Assembly: GCA_944380875.1 (NCBI GenBank)
Contig: CALWJA010000066.1
Coordinates: forward strand, 1-58,783
From: an uncultured Clostridia bacterium
Lineage (GTDB): Bacteria; Bacillota; Clostridia; Oscillospirales; Acutalibacteraceae
DNA: 58,783 nt
Direction of reading: 5' to 3'
This document shows, in pieces, positions 24,479 to 34,290 of this stretch. Within the stretch, counting starts at the first letter, position 1; the number at the start of each line of letters is the position of its first letter. Made by a program: the position numbers and the translations under genes. The notes beneath the pieces were generated by a model. That model did not search any database. It was not told the origin of the DNA and worked only from the letters and a program-made list of their open reading frames with translations.

Positions 24479-25966
24479 GTGAAAAAGCTTGGTTCAGGTG
24501 TCATGGATATGACGGCAGGGAATCCCTATAAGCTGATTGTGCTTTTTTCCCTCCCACTTCTTGTTGGAAATGTATTTCAGCAGCTCTATAATATGGTGGA
24601 CAGCATCGTTGTAGGAAATGTAGTAGGCGAAAAAGCTCTTGCCGCCGTCAGCACAGGGTTCCCCATTATTTTTGCTCTTAGTTCCCTTTTCATGGGGATT
24701 GGTATGGGTGCCACCGTTATGATATCCCAGTTTTACGGTGCAAAGGACCTGGAGAGTATCCGCCATACGGTAAATACAATGTATACGGCTCTGATTATAA
24801 TTAGTGTGCCTCTCACCCTTATCGGAATTCTGCTGAGCGACCCTCTTCTGCGCCTGATGCAGGTGCCTGACGACGGCACCTTGGATATGGCCAGAACCTA
24901 CATGATCGTTATTTTTATCGGTATTATTGGAACCCTTGGGTTCAACCTGAATGCTGGTATCCTGCAGGGATTCGGAGACAGCCGCACATCCCTTCTGTTT
25001 TTGCTGATCGCAACCATTATCAATATTGTATTGGATCTTCTTTTTACTGCAGCTATGGGAATGGGCGTTTTAGGTGTGGCTCTGGCCACCATCATTGCCC
25101 AGATTGCTTCCTGGCTGTTTGGAGTCTGGTATTTAAAACGTCACTACGCTTTTCTCAAAATCCGGCTTCTTGGATTCCAATTTCACAAGGAATTCTTTAT
25201 GAAGGCCATGAAGCTCGGCATTCCCTCTGGGCTGCAGCAAATGCTCTTTTCCATCGGAATTATGACTATGCAGGCTCTTGTTAACGGTTATGGCTCTCTT
25301 TTTATGGCCGGTTTCAGCGGAGCAAACAAAATTGATTCCTTTGCTTTTATGCCGATTCAAAGTTTTGCTACCGCTATGACTACCTATACCGGCCAAAATG
25401 TGGGCGCCGGAAAGATGGACAGGGTCAAGAGCGGAACCAGGGCAGGGCTGGTCCTTGCCATCGGTTTCAGTTTGGTGCTGGGTTTCGGCCTCTATCCGTT
25501 TGGAGGCTTTCTGATGCAGATGTTTAACCAAAATCCGGACGTTATTGCCGCAGGAGAGATTTACCTGCATTCTGTTCTTCCTTTTTATGCGCTTTTGGGG
25601 ATCCAGTTCATCTATACTGCCGTATTACGCGGCGCAGGCGAAATGATAGTCCCCATGGTTTCCTCTTTTGTTTCCTTATGGCTGGCCCGCATACCTACCG
25701 CTTATATCCTTGCAGCCACTCTTGGAAGAGACAGCATCTATTATTCCTATGCCATTGGCTGGCTGTTTGGCGTCATCATAGCCTTTATCAGCTATAAGCG
25801 GGGAAAATGGAAAACAAAGGCTGTTGTTAAACAGACGGAAACTTCACAGCCTGTTTCCCAAAGTTCTACAGAAACGGAACCAGCTGCGGAAAATCCAGAA
25901 ACAGATTATTCCCCCTCCAACAAAGAGGATCCAGAGGAAAATCCTATTCCTGCCTCCCAGGAATAG
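24479..25966 (+). CDS. MATE-family multidrug/cation efflux transporter
   Basis: This 495-residue membrane protein starts with GTG 24479 behind AAAGGAG. It has about twelve hydrophobic segments in two similar halves. Typical MATE sequences are PLLVGNVFQQLYNMVDSIVVGN in the first helix and TYTGQNVGAGKMDRVKSGTRAG in the second half. The last 45 residues are a low-complexity tail rich in Thr, Ser, Glu and Pro, unusual for the family and probably cytoplasmic. It should export cationic drugs or metabolites using a sodium or proton gradient. The leader at 24293-24422 may regulate it. Confidence 0.92.
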   Translation: MKKLGSGVMDMTAGNPYKLIVLFSLPLLVGNVFQQLYNMVDSIVVGNVVGEKALAAVSTGFPIIFALSSLFMGIGMGATVMISQFYGAKDLESIRHTVNTMYTALIIISVPLTLIGILLSDPLLRLMQVPDDGTLDMARTYMIVIFIGIIGTLGFNLNAGILQGFGDSRTSLLFLLIATIINIVLDLLFTAAMGMGVLGVALATIIAQIASWLFGVWYLKRHYAFLKIRLLGFQFHKEFFMKAMKLGIPSGLQQMLFSIGIMTMQALVNGYGSLFMAGFSGANKIDSFAFMPIQSFATAMTTYTGQNVGAGKMDRVKSGTRAGLVLAIGFSLVLGFGLYPFGGFLMQMFNQNPDVIAAGEIYLHSVLPFYALLGIQFIYTAVLRGAGEMIVPMVSSFVSLWLARIPTAYILAATLGRDSIYYSYAIGWLFGVIIAFISYKRGKWKTKAVVKQTETSQPVSQSSTETEPAAENPETDYSPSNKEDPEENPIPASQE

Positions 25967-26198
25967 TTGGAAAGGCCCAGTAGGATTTAGGCGGGGATCT
26001 TTCCTACATCGAATGGAATTCTTCGCGGTTCTTTTTCTTCCTGTTTCATAAAAAGTTCTGTATTTACCTTTTTTATATTTCTCTGTTATTAAAAAAAGAC
26101 TTTTCAAATCCACCTACAAAATCTTAAAGAAATTTTTTTAACATGCTGTATGTAGCAATATAACTATATCAACATTTTGCAGAAAGGATTGTTCCACC

Positions 26199-27569
26199 AT
26201 GTATCATGCTCTTTCCACTCTTTCCTTTCCTCTTCCGGAGGATGTTTGCCGGGCCAAACTTCACGGAGACTTTCACGCCGTCCGGCAGCTGATCCACAGT
26301 TGGCTGAGCCGTGAAATTCCTGAGGCTCTCCGCAACAGACTGGAAGTTGAATTGGATCTTCTTCTGGTTTTGGAAAAGGACGAGTTTCCCTATACCTACG
26401 CGGATGCCCTTCAATTGATGAAAAAATCCATCCGGGATTTTCAGGAAGAAGAGCTTCGTGAGCTTTGGAAAAGCGGTGCCGTAGACTGGATCTACATAAA
26501 CGGTGAAATTCATTTCTACCGGCGGTTTCTTTCAAACCTGATAAAGACCAGACCCGCCTACGCTGAACGCAGCATAACACCCCCTCCTCCCGGTTCAGCC
26601 GCCCTGTTAAACGAAAACATCCGTATTATGAAAGAAAAAGGAGGACGCAGCGCACGGCTGCGCCTCAAAGCGTCTTTAAAAGTTGCCCCCGAAGCGCTGC
26701 AGGAAGGACGTAAAATTCGTGTGCATCTTCCCGTTCCTCAGGAAACTGCCGAACAGGTTTCGGATCTTCGCATCTTAAAATCTTCCCCGGAAAACGGAAT
26801 TCCCGCCCCTGGCAGCGCTAAGCAAAGGACTATCTTTTGGGAAGTCCTTTCACAAAAGGACCAGGAATTTTCCGTAGAATATGAATATACAAACCGGCTT
26901 TCCTATGTGGACCCCGATCCGGCGCAGGCTTCCCCGGAGCAGCCCTCTTTCCATACGGAGGAACAGCTTCCGCACATTCGCTTTACCCCCTATCTTAGGG
27001 CCCTTTTAAAGGAAATTATCGGGGAGGAAACAAATCCCGTAACAAAAGCCTGGAAAATTTATTCATACATTACCACCAAGATTATGTATTCCTTCATGCG
27101 TCCATATTCCACTGTTGAAAACATATCGGAATACGCCGCTGTCAATCTTAAAGGGGACTGCGGTGTCCAGGCTATCCTTTTCATCACCTTATGCCGTATG
27201 GCTGGGATTCCTGCCAAATGGCAGTCCGGTTTATATGCGGAGCCGGGAGATACAGGCATGCATGATTGGGCGCAATTTTATATCGCACCCTGGGGCTGGA
27301 TGTATGCGGATCCTTCCTTTGGCGGCAGTGCCTACCGGGCAGGGGATCTGGAACGCTGGAAATACTACTTTGGAAATCTGGATATTTATCGTATGCCTGC
27401 CAATTCGGAGCTTCAGACTGCCTTTATACCTCCGAAACAACATCTTCGTGCCGATCCTGTGGATAACCAATGCGGCGAGGCGGAATATCCGGATAAGGGG
27501 CTTATGACTTGGGAGATTGACTGCGACCATGAACTGATCTCCCTGGAAGAAATTCCTTTTGAAGAATAA
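26199..27569 (+). CDS. Transglutaminase-like domain protein
   Basis: This 456-residue protein starts at ATG 26199 behind AGAAAGG and has no signal peptide. The N-terminal half is helical with a beta region (about 145-240). The C-terminal part is a transglutaminase/protease-like fold: Cys321 in NLKGDCGVQAILF, His355 in GMHDWAQFY and Asp371 in YADPSFGG form the catalytic triad, in the right order and spacing. Such enzymes act as peptidases or cross-linkers; the substrate is unknown. Promoter not clear. The next gene starts 76 bp on and may be co-transcribed. Confidence 0.85.
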   Translation: MYHALSTLSFPLPEDVCRAKLHGDFHAVRQLIHSWLSREIPEALRNRLEVELDLLLVLEKDEFPYTYADALQLMKKSIRDFQEEELRELWKSGAVDWIYINGEIHFYRRFLSNLIKTRPAYAERSITPPPPGSAALLNENIRIMKEKGGRSARLRLKASLKVAPEALQEGRKIRVHLPVPQETAEQVSDLRILKSSPENGIPAPGSAKQRTIFWEVLSQKDQEFSVEYEYTNRLSYVDPDPAQASPEQPSFHTEEQLPHIRFTPYLRALLKEIIGEETNPVTKAWKIYSYITTKIMYSFMRPYSTVENISEYAAVNLKGDCGVQAILFITLCRMAGIPAKWQSGLYAEPGDTGMHDWAQFYIAPWGWMYADPSFGGSAYRAGDLERWKYYFGNLDIYRMPANSELQTAFIPPKQHLRADPVDNQCGEAEYPDKGLMTWEIDCDHELISLEEIPFEE

Positions 27570-27645
27570 ATAAAAAACGGCTAAAGATAGTATAGTTCTA
27601 TGATAGTTCCTATGGAAATCAGAGCGGCAAAGGAGGTTTACCCTT

Positions 27646-28311
27646 ATGGAAGAAATGGATATGGTCAAACGTGCGAGGCAATATCTGGAAGCTCTTTCCA
27701 CCGGCATGGATCCAATCAGCAAAAAACAGGTGCCGCCGGGAGACACGCTGCTCCAGCCCCGGCTTTCCCGCTGTTTCCGCTATGTATCCGAGCTTCTAAA
27801 GGGAATCGAAAAAGATCCCGCGCTGCTGAAACGTCTTGCGGACGCGCGCCCATCCCATGAAACCAAAGGAAATGAGAAAGCCTATCCCTATGGAGCAGCG
27901 TCTTCTGCCCGCATGCAGGAGGAGAATAAACTTTCTGCCCCAGGCTCTGCCGAAAATAGGAAAGATGGCAGACTTTCTCTCAGCAAAATTACAGAAAACC
28001 TTCGTCCTCTTTTGGGAGAAAACCCGGAAATGACGTTGGAAACCTCGGAAATCACCGAATGGCTCCTGCTTTCCGGCTATCTCTGCCATATAACCAGGGA
28101 AACCGATGGCGCTCACAGGATCGTGCCCACTGAAAAAGGTGAAAAACTGGGTATTACCCGGGTGGAACGCACCCGGCAGGATGGAAAGCTGTATCATTTC
28201 AACCTGTATTCCCAGGCCGCTCAGGACTTTATCCGGCAGCATCTGGAGGATATACTTTCCCAATCTTCCAAACGTCTTTTTCTTAAAGGCCCGTACCGCC
28301 ATTCCCTCTAA
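27646..28311 (+). CDS. Conserved hypothetical protein, function unknown
   Basis: This 221-residue soluble protein starts at ATG 27646 behind AAAGGAGG. The N-terminal 60 residues (RARQYLEALSTGMDPISKKQVPPGD, then RLSRCFRYVSELLKGI) form a motif I have seen in uncharacterised Firmicutes proteins. A polar linker follows, then from about 110 a winged-helix-like part (SKITENLRPLLGENPEMTLETSEITEWLLLSGYL) and a final segment TEKGEKLGITRVERTRQDGKLYHFNLYS. A DNA- or RNA-binding role is possible but not shown. It is probably in one transcript with the transglutaminase gene. Confidence 0.7.
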   Translation: MEEMDMVKRARQYLEALSTGMDPISKKQVPPGDTLLQPRLSRCFRYVSELLKGIEKDPALLKRLADARPSHETKGNEKAYPYGAASSARMQEENKLSAPGSAENRKDGRLSLSKITENLRPLLGENPEMTLETSEITEWLLLSGYLCHITRETDGAHRIVPTEKGEKLGITRVERTRQDGKLYHFNLYSQAAQDFIRQHLEDILSQSSKRLFLKGPYRHSL

Positions 28312-28382
28312 TACAGCATGGAAAACGAATGGAGAGTGTCGTTCCATTTCAAGCTTCTTTACGTGTATTGTGTTCTTGTATA

Positions 28383-28421
28383 AAAAATCCGCTTTTCCTT
28401 GATTTGGAAAAGCGGATTTTT
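28383..28421. terminator. Bidirectional terminator
   Basis: A 16-bp perfect stem (28383-28398 with 28406-28421) containing ATCCGCTTTTCC, with A- and T-runs at both ends, between convergent genes. Confidence 0.88.
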
Positions 28422-28455
28422 ATTTTATCCATAGTAATGTAAAATAATTTTCCCT

Positions 28456-29841
28456 TTAGGAATACAAAGCCGTTCCTTCAGGTATTTCCTGTCTGCGACG
28501 CATAAGCGTATTAAAATTCAATAAAAATGTGATGGTAGAAAGAATACCGCACAGTATATCCACCGCCGGTTCTGCGTAAAAGGCGCCGGAAGCCCCGAAA
28601 AATATTGGAAGCACAAGTGTGAGAATCAGATACAAGATTTTTCGCGTAAGAGAAAGGGTAACGGAAATTCTGGCTATTCCCAGAGCGGTAAATCCGTCCA
28701 CAATTTCATATTGAAAAGCAAGCGGGATAATCCCCAATGTAAATATACGGATTCCCCAAACGGAAAGGTTTGTCAAACCTGCATCTTTGGTAAAGAGGGC
28801 CACAAACAATGACGAACAGGTCTGGCTGATGCAAAACATAAGCGTAGTAAACCCTACGCATAATAGAATAATCCTGCGAAAAGCGACCCGAATCCGGTCT
28901 GTATCCCCCGAACCATAATTGAAGCTTAAAATAGGCTGCGTGCCTCCCGTGATGCCGGCCATAGGCATCGTAATGAGCTGCATGTAGCTTTGCACAACCG
29001 TAGCGCAGGTTATGAAAGCATCCCCGTTTTCCGGACCTCCATAATGCTGAAGAACGCTGTTCATGGCAATGATTAAAACACTGTCCGTTGCGCAAATGAT
29101 AAAGGGAGAAAAGCCAAAGGTCAGAACGCGGCGCATAATACGCAGGGAGTATCCGCCCAGTTTAAGACGAAGAATCGCCTTAGAGCTTCTCAAAAACAAC
29201 AACACAAACGAAAAGCTTGCCATCTGGGAAAGGACAGTTGCCAAAGCCGCGCCCCGCACCCCCATCTGGAACACAAAGATAAATACAGGATCCAGCGCAA
29301 TATTCATGGCGGCTCCAATCATCACGGAAATCATAGCCATACCCGAAAATCCCTGGCAAATAATAAACTGATTAAGCCCTGTTGCCATAATGGCAAATAT
29401 AGTGCCTGAAACACATATAGTGATATATTCATCCGCATAAGAAAAAGTGGCTTCACTGGCGCCGAAAGCCATCAACAAAGAATTTTTCATGCATAGGAAA
29501 AAAGCCGTTAAAAAAACCGCTATTCCTAAAAGCATCAAGAAGCAGTTAGAGAGAATCTGCCTGGCGCCCTCCAGATTTTTTTCACCCATACGGATAGCCG
29601 CCAAGGGAGCACCCCCGATTCCAATGAGCAGGGCAAAGGAATTAATTAATGTAACAATAGGGCCGCATACTCCCACGCCTGCCAAAGCTATATCCCCGGT
29701 TTCCGGTATATTCCCGATATACATTCTATCCACAATGCTATACAGCACGCTTACAAACTGAGCCAGCATGGAAGGAATTGCAAGCCGCAAAACCAATTTC
29801 CCGATTGGATCTTTTCCCAGATCATTCCGTCTGATTGCCAT
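28456..29841 (-). CDS. MATE-family efflux transporter
   Basis: This 461-residue membrane protein has about twelve hydrophobic segments. MATE markers include LAIPSMLAQFVSVLYSIVDRMYIGN at the start, GIGGAPLAAIRMGEKNLEGARQ, and in the second half GGTQPILSFNYGSGDTDRIRVAF. It is only distantly similar to the protein at 24479 and lacks its acidic tail. It belongs to the NorM/DinF-type part of the family and probably exports drugs or metabolites with ion exchange. Start ATG 29841 is preceded by GAAGAGAG. It is a single gene, divergent from the GNAT at 30075. Confidence 0.92.
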   Translation of the reverse strand: MAIRRNDLGKDPIGKLVLRLAIPSMLAQFVSVLYSIVDRMYIGNIPETGDIALAGVGVCGPIVTLINSFALLIGIGGAPLAAIRMGEKNLEGARQILSNCFLMLLGIAVFLTAFFLCMKNSLLMAFGASEATFSYADEYITICVSGTIFAIMATGLNQFIICQGFSGMAMISVMIGAAMNIALDPVFIFVFQMGVRGAALATVLSQMASFSFVLLFLRSSKAILRLKLGGYSLRIMRRVLTFGFSPFIICATDSVLIIAMNSVLQHYGGPENGDAFITCATVVQSYMQLITMPMAGITGGTQPILSFNYGSGDTDRIRVAFRRIILLCVGFTTLMFCISQTCSSLFVALFTKDAGLTNLSVWGIRIFTLGIIPLAFQYEIVDGFTALGIARISVTLSLTRKILYLILTLVLPIFFGASGAFYAEPAVDILCGILSTITFLLNFNTLMRRRQEIPEGTALYS

Positions 29842-30001
29842 TTTCTACTCTCTTCTTCCCTTTTACTACATTTCAGCCGCTAATGTATAATCCTATCTCA
29901 TTTTCCCCATAGATGCAAGTATACTATAGAACATTTCTGTATTTTACCTGAGGATTTAGGAGGTTTCTCTGGGATTTTGCTAGGTACAGACTCTTTTCCC
30001 G

Positions 30002-30030
30002 TTGTAAAAGATCAAAACCCGTGCTATATT
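30002..30030 (+). promoter_or_regulatory. Promoter of the second GNAT gene
   Basis: TTGTAA at 30002-30007, 17-bp spacer, TATATT at 30025-30030. Confidence 0.7.
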
Positions 30031-30074
30031 GGACATAAATCCTTGTGTACGATACAAAAGGAGGCAAAAATACG

Positions 30075-30626
30075 ATGGATTTGGAAAAAGCAAAAACACA
30101 GGATATTCCCTCCATTTTGGTAATAGTGGAAGAAGCCAAAGAATATTTTCGAAGCCAGGGAATTAACCAATGGCAGGATGGGTATCCCAATGCCGCCTCC
30201 ATCGCCGCGGACATTCAAAATGGATATGGATTTCTTCTGCGTGAAAAGGGGGATGCAGTAGCATACGCCTCCATTTCCTTTGACGGAGAACCCACCTATA
30301 CTGTAATAGAGGAAGGGCAGTGGCGTTCCGAAGAAAAATATGCTGTAATCCACCGGGTATGTGTGAAAAACCGGTATAAGGGCCAAGGGGTAGCTTCCTG
30401 TTTTCTGGAAAAAGCAAAAGAACTTTGCCGGGAAAAGCATATCCACTGGATCCGTATGGATACCCATAAAGAAAATCAATCCATGCAAAAATTCCTGCGA
30501 AAAAACGGTTTTGAACTGCAGGGTATTATTTACCTGCAAAACGGAGATCCCCGCCTGGCCTTTGACCGATATGTTTCTGAAAGCCGCAACGCAGAATTTA
30601 CACCTGTATCGGAAGAAAACCTATAA
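30075..30626 (+). CDS. GNAT-family N-acetyltransferase
   Basis: Start ATG 30075 (183 residues) follows AAAGGAGG with good spacing. The GNAT fold is clear: an N-terminal helix pair with SQGINQWQDGYPN, strand IHRVCVKN followed by the acetyl-CoA loop RYKGQGVASCFLEKAKELC (about 105-123), then WIRMDTHKENQSMQKFLRKNGFELQG, the usual final motif. The QWQDGYP motif is found in a common subgroup of stand-alone acetyltransferases in Firmicutes. Substrate unknown. Confidence 0.85.
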   Translation: MDLEKAKTQDIPSILVIVEEAKEYFRSQGINQWQDGYPNAASIAADIQNGYGFLLREKGDAVAYASISFDGEPTYTVIEEGQWRSEEKYAVIHRVCVKNRYKGQGVASCFLEKAKELCREKHIHWIRMDTHKENQSMQKFLRKNGFELQGIIYLQNGDPRLAFDRYVSESRNAEFTPVSEENL

Positions 30627-30653
30627 AAATATTTCTCATATAAGATAAAACAC

Positions 30654-30697
30654 AAAAAAGTGCCGCAGAAAAGAAATTTTTCTGCGGCACTTTTTTA
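30654..30697. terminator. Bidirectional terminator
   Basis: A stem of AAGTGCCGCAGAAA against its complement with an A- and T-run on either side, between the GNAT gene and the convergent coiled-coil gene. Confidence 0.88.
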
Positions 30698-30722
30698 GAA
30701 ACCATCCTATTTGAATTTCAGT

Positions 30723-31187
30723 TCAATTCTGGCCCGACTTTTGAGAAGCCTTAATATTCTGCCTTGTCTGGCGCAGCTCAGCCAGATTAGCTGCAAGACC
30801 TTCATCCGTTCTGCGCATGAGATCGTCAATATAATCATTGGAAGCCTTTCGCATCTCTCTGAAACGTGCCTGTGCCTGAGAGAGCATTTCGTTGGCTTTC
30901 TGCTGAGCCTGTTTCACAATCTCATTCTGATTTACCATTGCCTTGGCTCGCTCTTCCGCTACACGAACGATCGTCTCTGCCTCCCGTTTTGCGTCGCTGA
31001 TAATCTGGGAGCGATCCGCCACAATGGCTTTTGCCTGGCGAATCTCATTGGGAAGGCTGTCCCGTATTTCCCCAAGGATCTGCTTGACCTCATCGGCGTC
31101 CAGCATGATATGCCCGCGGGTTAACGGAGGACTCCAGGCTTTTTCCACCATTTCATACAGTTCCTCAATCAATTCTTCTGCGTTCAT
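30723..31187 (-). CDS. Long coiled-coil protein encoded with coaD
   Basis: This 154-residue protein begins with an acidic helix (EELIEELYEMVEKAWSPPL), a short hinge (TRGHIMLDADEVKQILGEIR), then a continuous coiled coil from about 40 to 150 rich in Ala, Glu, Gln and Arg, like the stalk of ATP synthase subunit b or DivIVA-type scaffolds. No membrane segment is present. The ATG overlaps the coaD stop (ATGA), so it is translated with coaD. Genes of this type commonly follow coaD in Clostridia. The role is unknown; structural or cell-division scaffold is a guess. Confidence 0.78.
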   Translation of the reverse strand: MNAEELIEELYEMVEKAWSPPLTRGHIMLDADEVKQILGEIRDSLPNEIRQAKAIVADRSQIISDAKREAETIVRVAEERAKAMVNQNEIVKQAQQKANEMLSQAQARFREMRKASNDYIDDLMRRTDEGLAANLAELRQTRQNIKASQKSGQN

Positions 31188-31678
31188 GTATCCTTCCCCC
31201 CTGTATATAATCTTTCCCGGATATCTTCCAAAATCGGAGCAGGAACAAAATCCGAAATATCACCGCCGAAACTGGCTATATCCTTCACAATACTGGAACT
31301 GAGATACATATTCTCTGCCCGGGTAGTCAGGAAAATTGTCTCCAGCTCATTATTCAGCTTTTTATTGGTAAGGGCCATCTGAAATTCATATTCAAAATCG
31401 GTTACAGCCCGCAGGCCTTTCACAATAGCACTGACGCCTCTTTCTTTGGCATAATCCGCTAAGAGACCCCGGAACCCTACCACTTCCACACAGGGAATAT
31501 CTTTCACACATTTTTTCAGAAGATGGATCCTCTCTTCCACTGTAAACATGGTATGTTTCGCAGGATTCACCATCACTGCCACGATTACATGGTCAAAAAT
31601 CTTTGTTGCCCGCTGGATGATATCCATATGACCCAGAGTAACAGGATCAAAACTTCCGGGACAGATTGCTGTTCTCAT
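31184..31678 (-). CDS. coaD: Phosphopantetheine adenylyltransferase
   Basis: Start ATG 31678 (164 residues) is supported by an ATGA overlap with the rsmD stop. The enzyme transfers AMP from ATP to 4'-phosphopantetheine in coenzyme A synthesis. RTAICPGSFDPVTLGHMDIIQRA has the nucleotidyl-transfer HxGH-type TLGH, and YLSSSIVKDIASFGGDISDFVP near the C-terminus is the standard ATP-binding motif. Length is normal. It is the middle gene of the rsmD-coaD-coiled coil operon. Confidence 0.96.
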   Translation of the reverse strand: MRTAICPGSFDPVTLGHMDIIQRATKIFDHVIVAVMVNPAKHTMFTVEERIHLLKKCVKDIPCVEVVGFRGLLADYAKERGVSAIVKGLRAVTDFEYEFQMALTNKKLNNELETIFLTTRAENMYLSSSIVKDIASFGGDISDFVPAPILEDIRERLYTGGKDT

Positions 31679-32223
31679 TTCTTCACATCCTCGCATCGAT
31701 ACAGTGTAACCAGGATCTTTCCATACCTGTATTCCTTCATTTTGGAAAAACGCCCCACAGTTTCAGGCAATTCTTCATCGGATGGGTGCTCACAGAAAAG
31801 ACTTCCTCCCGGATTCATATGTTCTTCCACAAGAGGCAAAACCCGCTGCAGGATACCTTTCCGATAGGGTGGATCCAAAAAAGCTATGTCAAATTTTTCC
31901 CGGCAGGAAGAAATATACGACTCCCCATCCCCGTGGATAAGTTTAGCCTTCTCCAGAAGTCCTGTGGAACGGAGATTCTGCTCTGCCACCCGGATGGAAT
32001 CTCTGGAAGCGTCTACCATTACAGCCTGGGCAGCTCCCCTGCTCAAGGCCTCGATCCCCATCTGCCCGGAACCTGTGAACAAATCCAACATCCGGCGGCC
32101 CTCAATATCAAATTGTATGACGCTGAAAACCGCTTCCTTAATCCGATCCGGAGTGGGACGCACCGCTTCTCCCGACAGCATAGCCAGCCGTTTTCCCCGG
32201 GCCGTTCCCGTGATGACTCTCAT
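31675..32223 (-). CDS. rsmD: 16S rRNA (guanine966-N2)-methyltransferase
   Basis: Start ATG 32223 gives the usual MRVITGTARGKRL opening (182 residues), behind AAGGTG. It methylates G966 of 16S rRNA during 30S assembly using S-adenosylmethionine. Motifs: DLFTGSGQMGIEALSRGA (SAM binding) and FDIAFLDPPY (catalytic, the DPPY form). The gene overlaps coaD by the ATGA junction. Its promoter at 32260-32288 lies just past the uvrC stop. Confidence 0.95.
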   Translation of the reverse strand: MRVITGTARGKRLAMLSGEAVRPTPDRIKEAVFSVIQFDIEGRRMLDLFTGSGQMGIEALSRGAAQAVMVDASRDSIRVAEQNLRSTGLLEKAKLIHGDGESYISSCREKFDIAFLDPPYRKGILQRVLPLVEEHMNPGGSLFCEHPSDEELPETVGRFSKMKEYRYGKILVTLYRCEDVKK

Positions 32224-32259
32224 ACTCACTGCACCTTATTCCAAAAAAGTCTTGGTTTC

Positions 32260-32288
32260 ATTATCACATTAAACAGAAGGATTGTCAA
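32260..32288 (-). promoter_or_regulatory. Promoter of the rsmD-coaD operon
   Basis: On the minus strand: TTGACA (32283-32288), 17-bp spacer, GATAAT (32260-32265), placed between the uvrC stop and the rsmD start. Confidence 0.75.
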
Positions 32289-32302
32289 CCCGTAAATGCT
32301 TA

Positions 32303-34168
32303 TCAGGCATCTTCCGACCCTTTCTCTCCAGAACCAGCAGAGTGATAATATCTGTAAACCGCTTCTGCTGCGGGCCGATTCATACCTGGAGCGTTCAGAA
32401 GTTCCTCCAGATCCGCATTCTGAATAGCCTGCACCGTGCGGAAAGATTTCAAAAGGGCTTTGGCTCTTGCCGCCCCAATACCCGGTATATCCAAAAGAGA
32501 AGAATGAATGGTATTTTTTTTACGAAGCTGCCGGTGATACCCAATGGCAAAGCGATGCACTTCTTCCTGCAGGGAACTAACAAGAGTAAAGGCCGAACGG
32601 CTGGACGTAATAGAAATCTCGCCGCCTTCCGCCGTTATGGCTCTCGTCCGATGCTTATCATCCTTTACCATGCCAAAAAGGGGAATATCGTACCCCTTAG
32701 CTTCCAGAATGGGACGCACGGCGGAAACCTGCCCCTTGCCGCCGTCCAGCAAGATAAGATCCGGAAGAACGCCGAAGCCTTCCGCCGTTTCCGCTTTCTG
32801 GAATTCCTCCAATCTGCGGAATATCACTTCCCGCATGGAACCGTAGTCATCCTGCCCCTGGACAGTTTTGATACGGAATTTCCTGTAATCCTTCTTAGAG
32901 GGCCTACCGTTTTCAAACACGACCATTCCGGCCACGTTCTCCCCGCCGGCCAGATTGCTGATATCGTAGGATTCAATCCGCTGGGGAGGGCTTTCCAGCC
33001 CCAGCAGCCGGGCAAGTTCGTCCAAAGCAGCTGTCTCGTGAAGGGTACGACCTACAGCCTGGGCCACATGCTCCGAAGCGTTTGAGCGGCACATTTCCAC
33101 CAGCCGTGCCTGCTCTCCCTTTTGAGGAAGGAACAGGGTAATTTTTCTCCCGGCTTTTCCGGAAAGCCATTGTTCCAAAAGATCCATATCCGATGCCGGT
33201 GCATCTAAACAAATACGAACAGGTATCCTATCCCGCATGGAATAATACCGTTCCAAAAATTCCGTCCGGGCCAAGGAGGGTTCCCCAACGTCCCCCATGA
33301 GAAAAGTTTCTCGGTCACAAAGCCTGCCGTTTTGAAAACGGAATACTTCAAAGCAGCTGGTCCCCGATCCCTGCGCCAACGCAATAATATCCTGTTCGGG
33401 ATACTTGACAGCCACCACCTTTTGCTTTTCCGCTATCTTTTTCAAAGCGGAAAGACGATCCCGCAAACGAGCGGCCTTTTCAAACTCCAGATTTTCGGCG
33501 GCTTCATTCATCTGGCGGGTTAATTCCTGTATATTCACTCCGCCGCCGCCCTTGAGGAATTCCTCCGCTTCCCGGGCTAATTCCTTATACTCCACCTGGC
33601 TGATCTTTCTGCCGCAGGGCGCACAGCACTGGCCGATAAAAAATTGCAGACAAGGTCTTCCCTTTCCGATGTCCCGGGGAAAAGACCGGCTGCAGGTAGG
33701 AAGTTTAAAAATCCGCAGCGCTTCGTCCACACTTTCCTTGGTAGCCCAGGAACTTACATAAGGTCCTAAATATTCCGCACCGTCATTCAAAAGCTGTTTT
33801 GCCTGGGAAATTCGAGGCCAATCTCCTTTTGTAATGCGGATATAATGGTATCCTTTATCATCCTTCAGCAAAATATTGTATTTTGGGGTATGCTGCTTTA
33901 TCAGGCTGCATTCCAACACTAACGCTTCAAATTCACTGTCGGTTATAATATACTCAAAATCCTCTACGCTGGCCACCATCCGGCGAACCTTGGTATCGTG
34001 ATTTTTTTCACTGCCAAAATACTGGCTTACACGGTTTTTCAAGGCCTTTGCTTTTCCTATATAGATAATCTTGCCGGTGGCGTCATGCATAATATACACC
34101 CCCGGGAGCAAAGGAAGCTTCATGGCCTTGGCACGCAGTCTCTTAATTCGTTCTTCCCGGTTCTCCAC
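32303..34168 (-). CDS. uvrC: Excinuclease ABC subunit C
   Basis: Start GTG 34168 (621 residues) follows AGGGGGG; TTG 34174 is too close to it. UvrC makes both cuts in nucleotide excision repair with UvrB. The GIY-YIG nuclease domain (about 15-95) has LLPGVYIMHD and GKIIYIGKAKALKNRVSQYF. A UVR coiled coil (about 200-235) binds UvrB. The RNase H-like second nuclease lies at about 380-540 with SYDISNLAGG and LLDGGKGQVS. The C-terminus carries the helix-hairpin-helix pair (LDIPGIGAARAKALL and LLNAPGMNRPAAEAVYRYY). Length is normal. Confidence 0.97.
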   Translation of the reverse strand: MENREERIKRLRAKAMKLPLLPGVYIMHDATGKIIYIGKAKALKNRVSQYFGSEKNHDTKVRRMVASVEDFEYIITDSEFEALVLECSLIKQHTPKYNILLKDDKGYHYIRITKGDWPRISQAKQLLNDGAEYLGPYVSSWATKESVDEALRIFKLPTCSRSFPRDIGKGRPCLQFFIGQCCAPCGRKISQVEYKELAREAEEFLKGGGGVNIQELTRQMNEAAENLEFEKAARLRDRLSALKKIAEKQKVVAVKYPEQDIIALAQGSGTSCFEVFRFQNGRLCDRETFLMGDVGEPSLARTEFLERYYSMRDRIPVRICLDAPASDMDLLEQWLSGKAGRKITLFLPQKGEQARLVEMCRSNASEHVAQAVGRTLHETAALDELARLLGLESPPQRIESYDISNLAGGENVAGMVVFENGRPSKKDYRKFRIKTVQGQDDYGSMREVIFRRLEEFQKAETAEGFGVLPDLILLDGGKGQVSAVRPILEAKGYDIPLFGMVKDDKHRTRAITAEGGEISITSSRSAFTLVSSLQEEVHRFAIGYHRQLRKKNTIHSSLLDIPGIGAARAKALLKSFRTVQAIQNADLEELLNAPGMNRPAAEAVYRYYHSAGSGEKGSEDA

Positions 34169-34290
34169 AAGCAATCCCCCCTATTTATAACGAACAGCAC
34201 CTTCCTATGGATAAAAGAAACCGTATTCTTTTCCATTCCCGCGATTCCACAGATGATATGGTTTCTTTTCCACAAAAGATCCGTATAAAA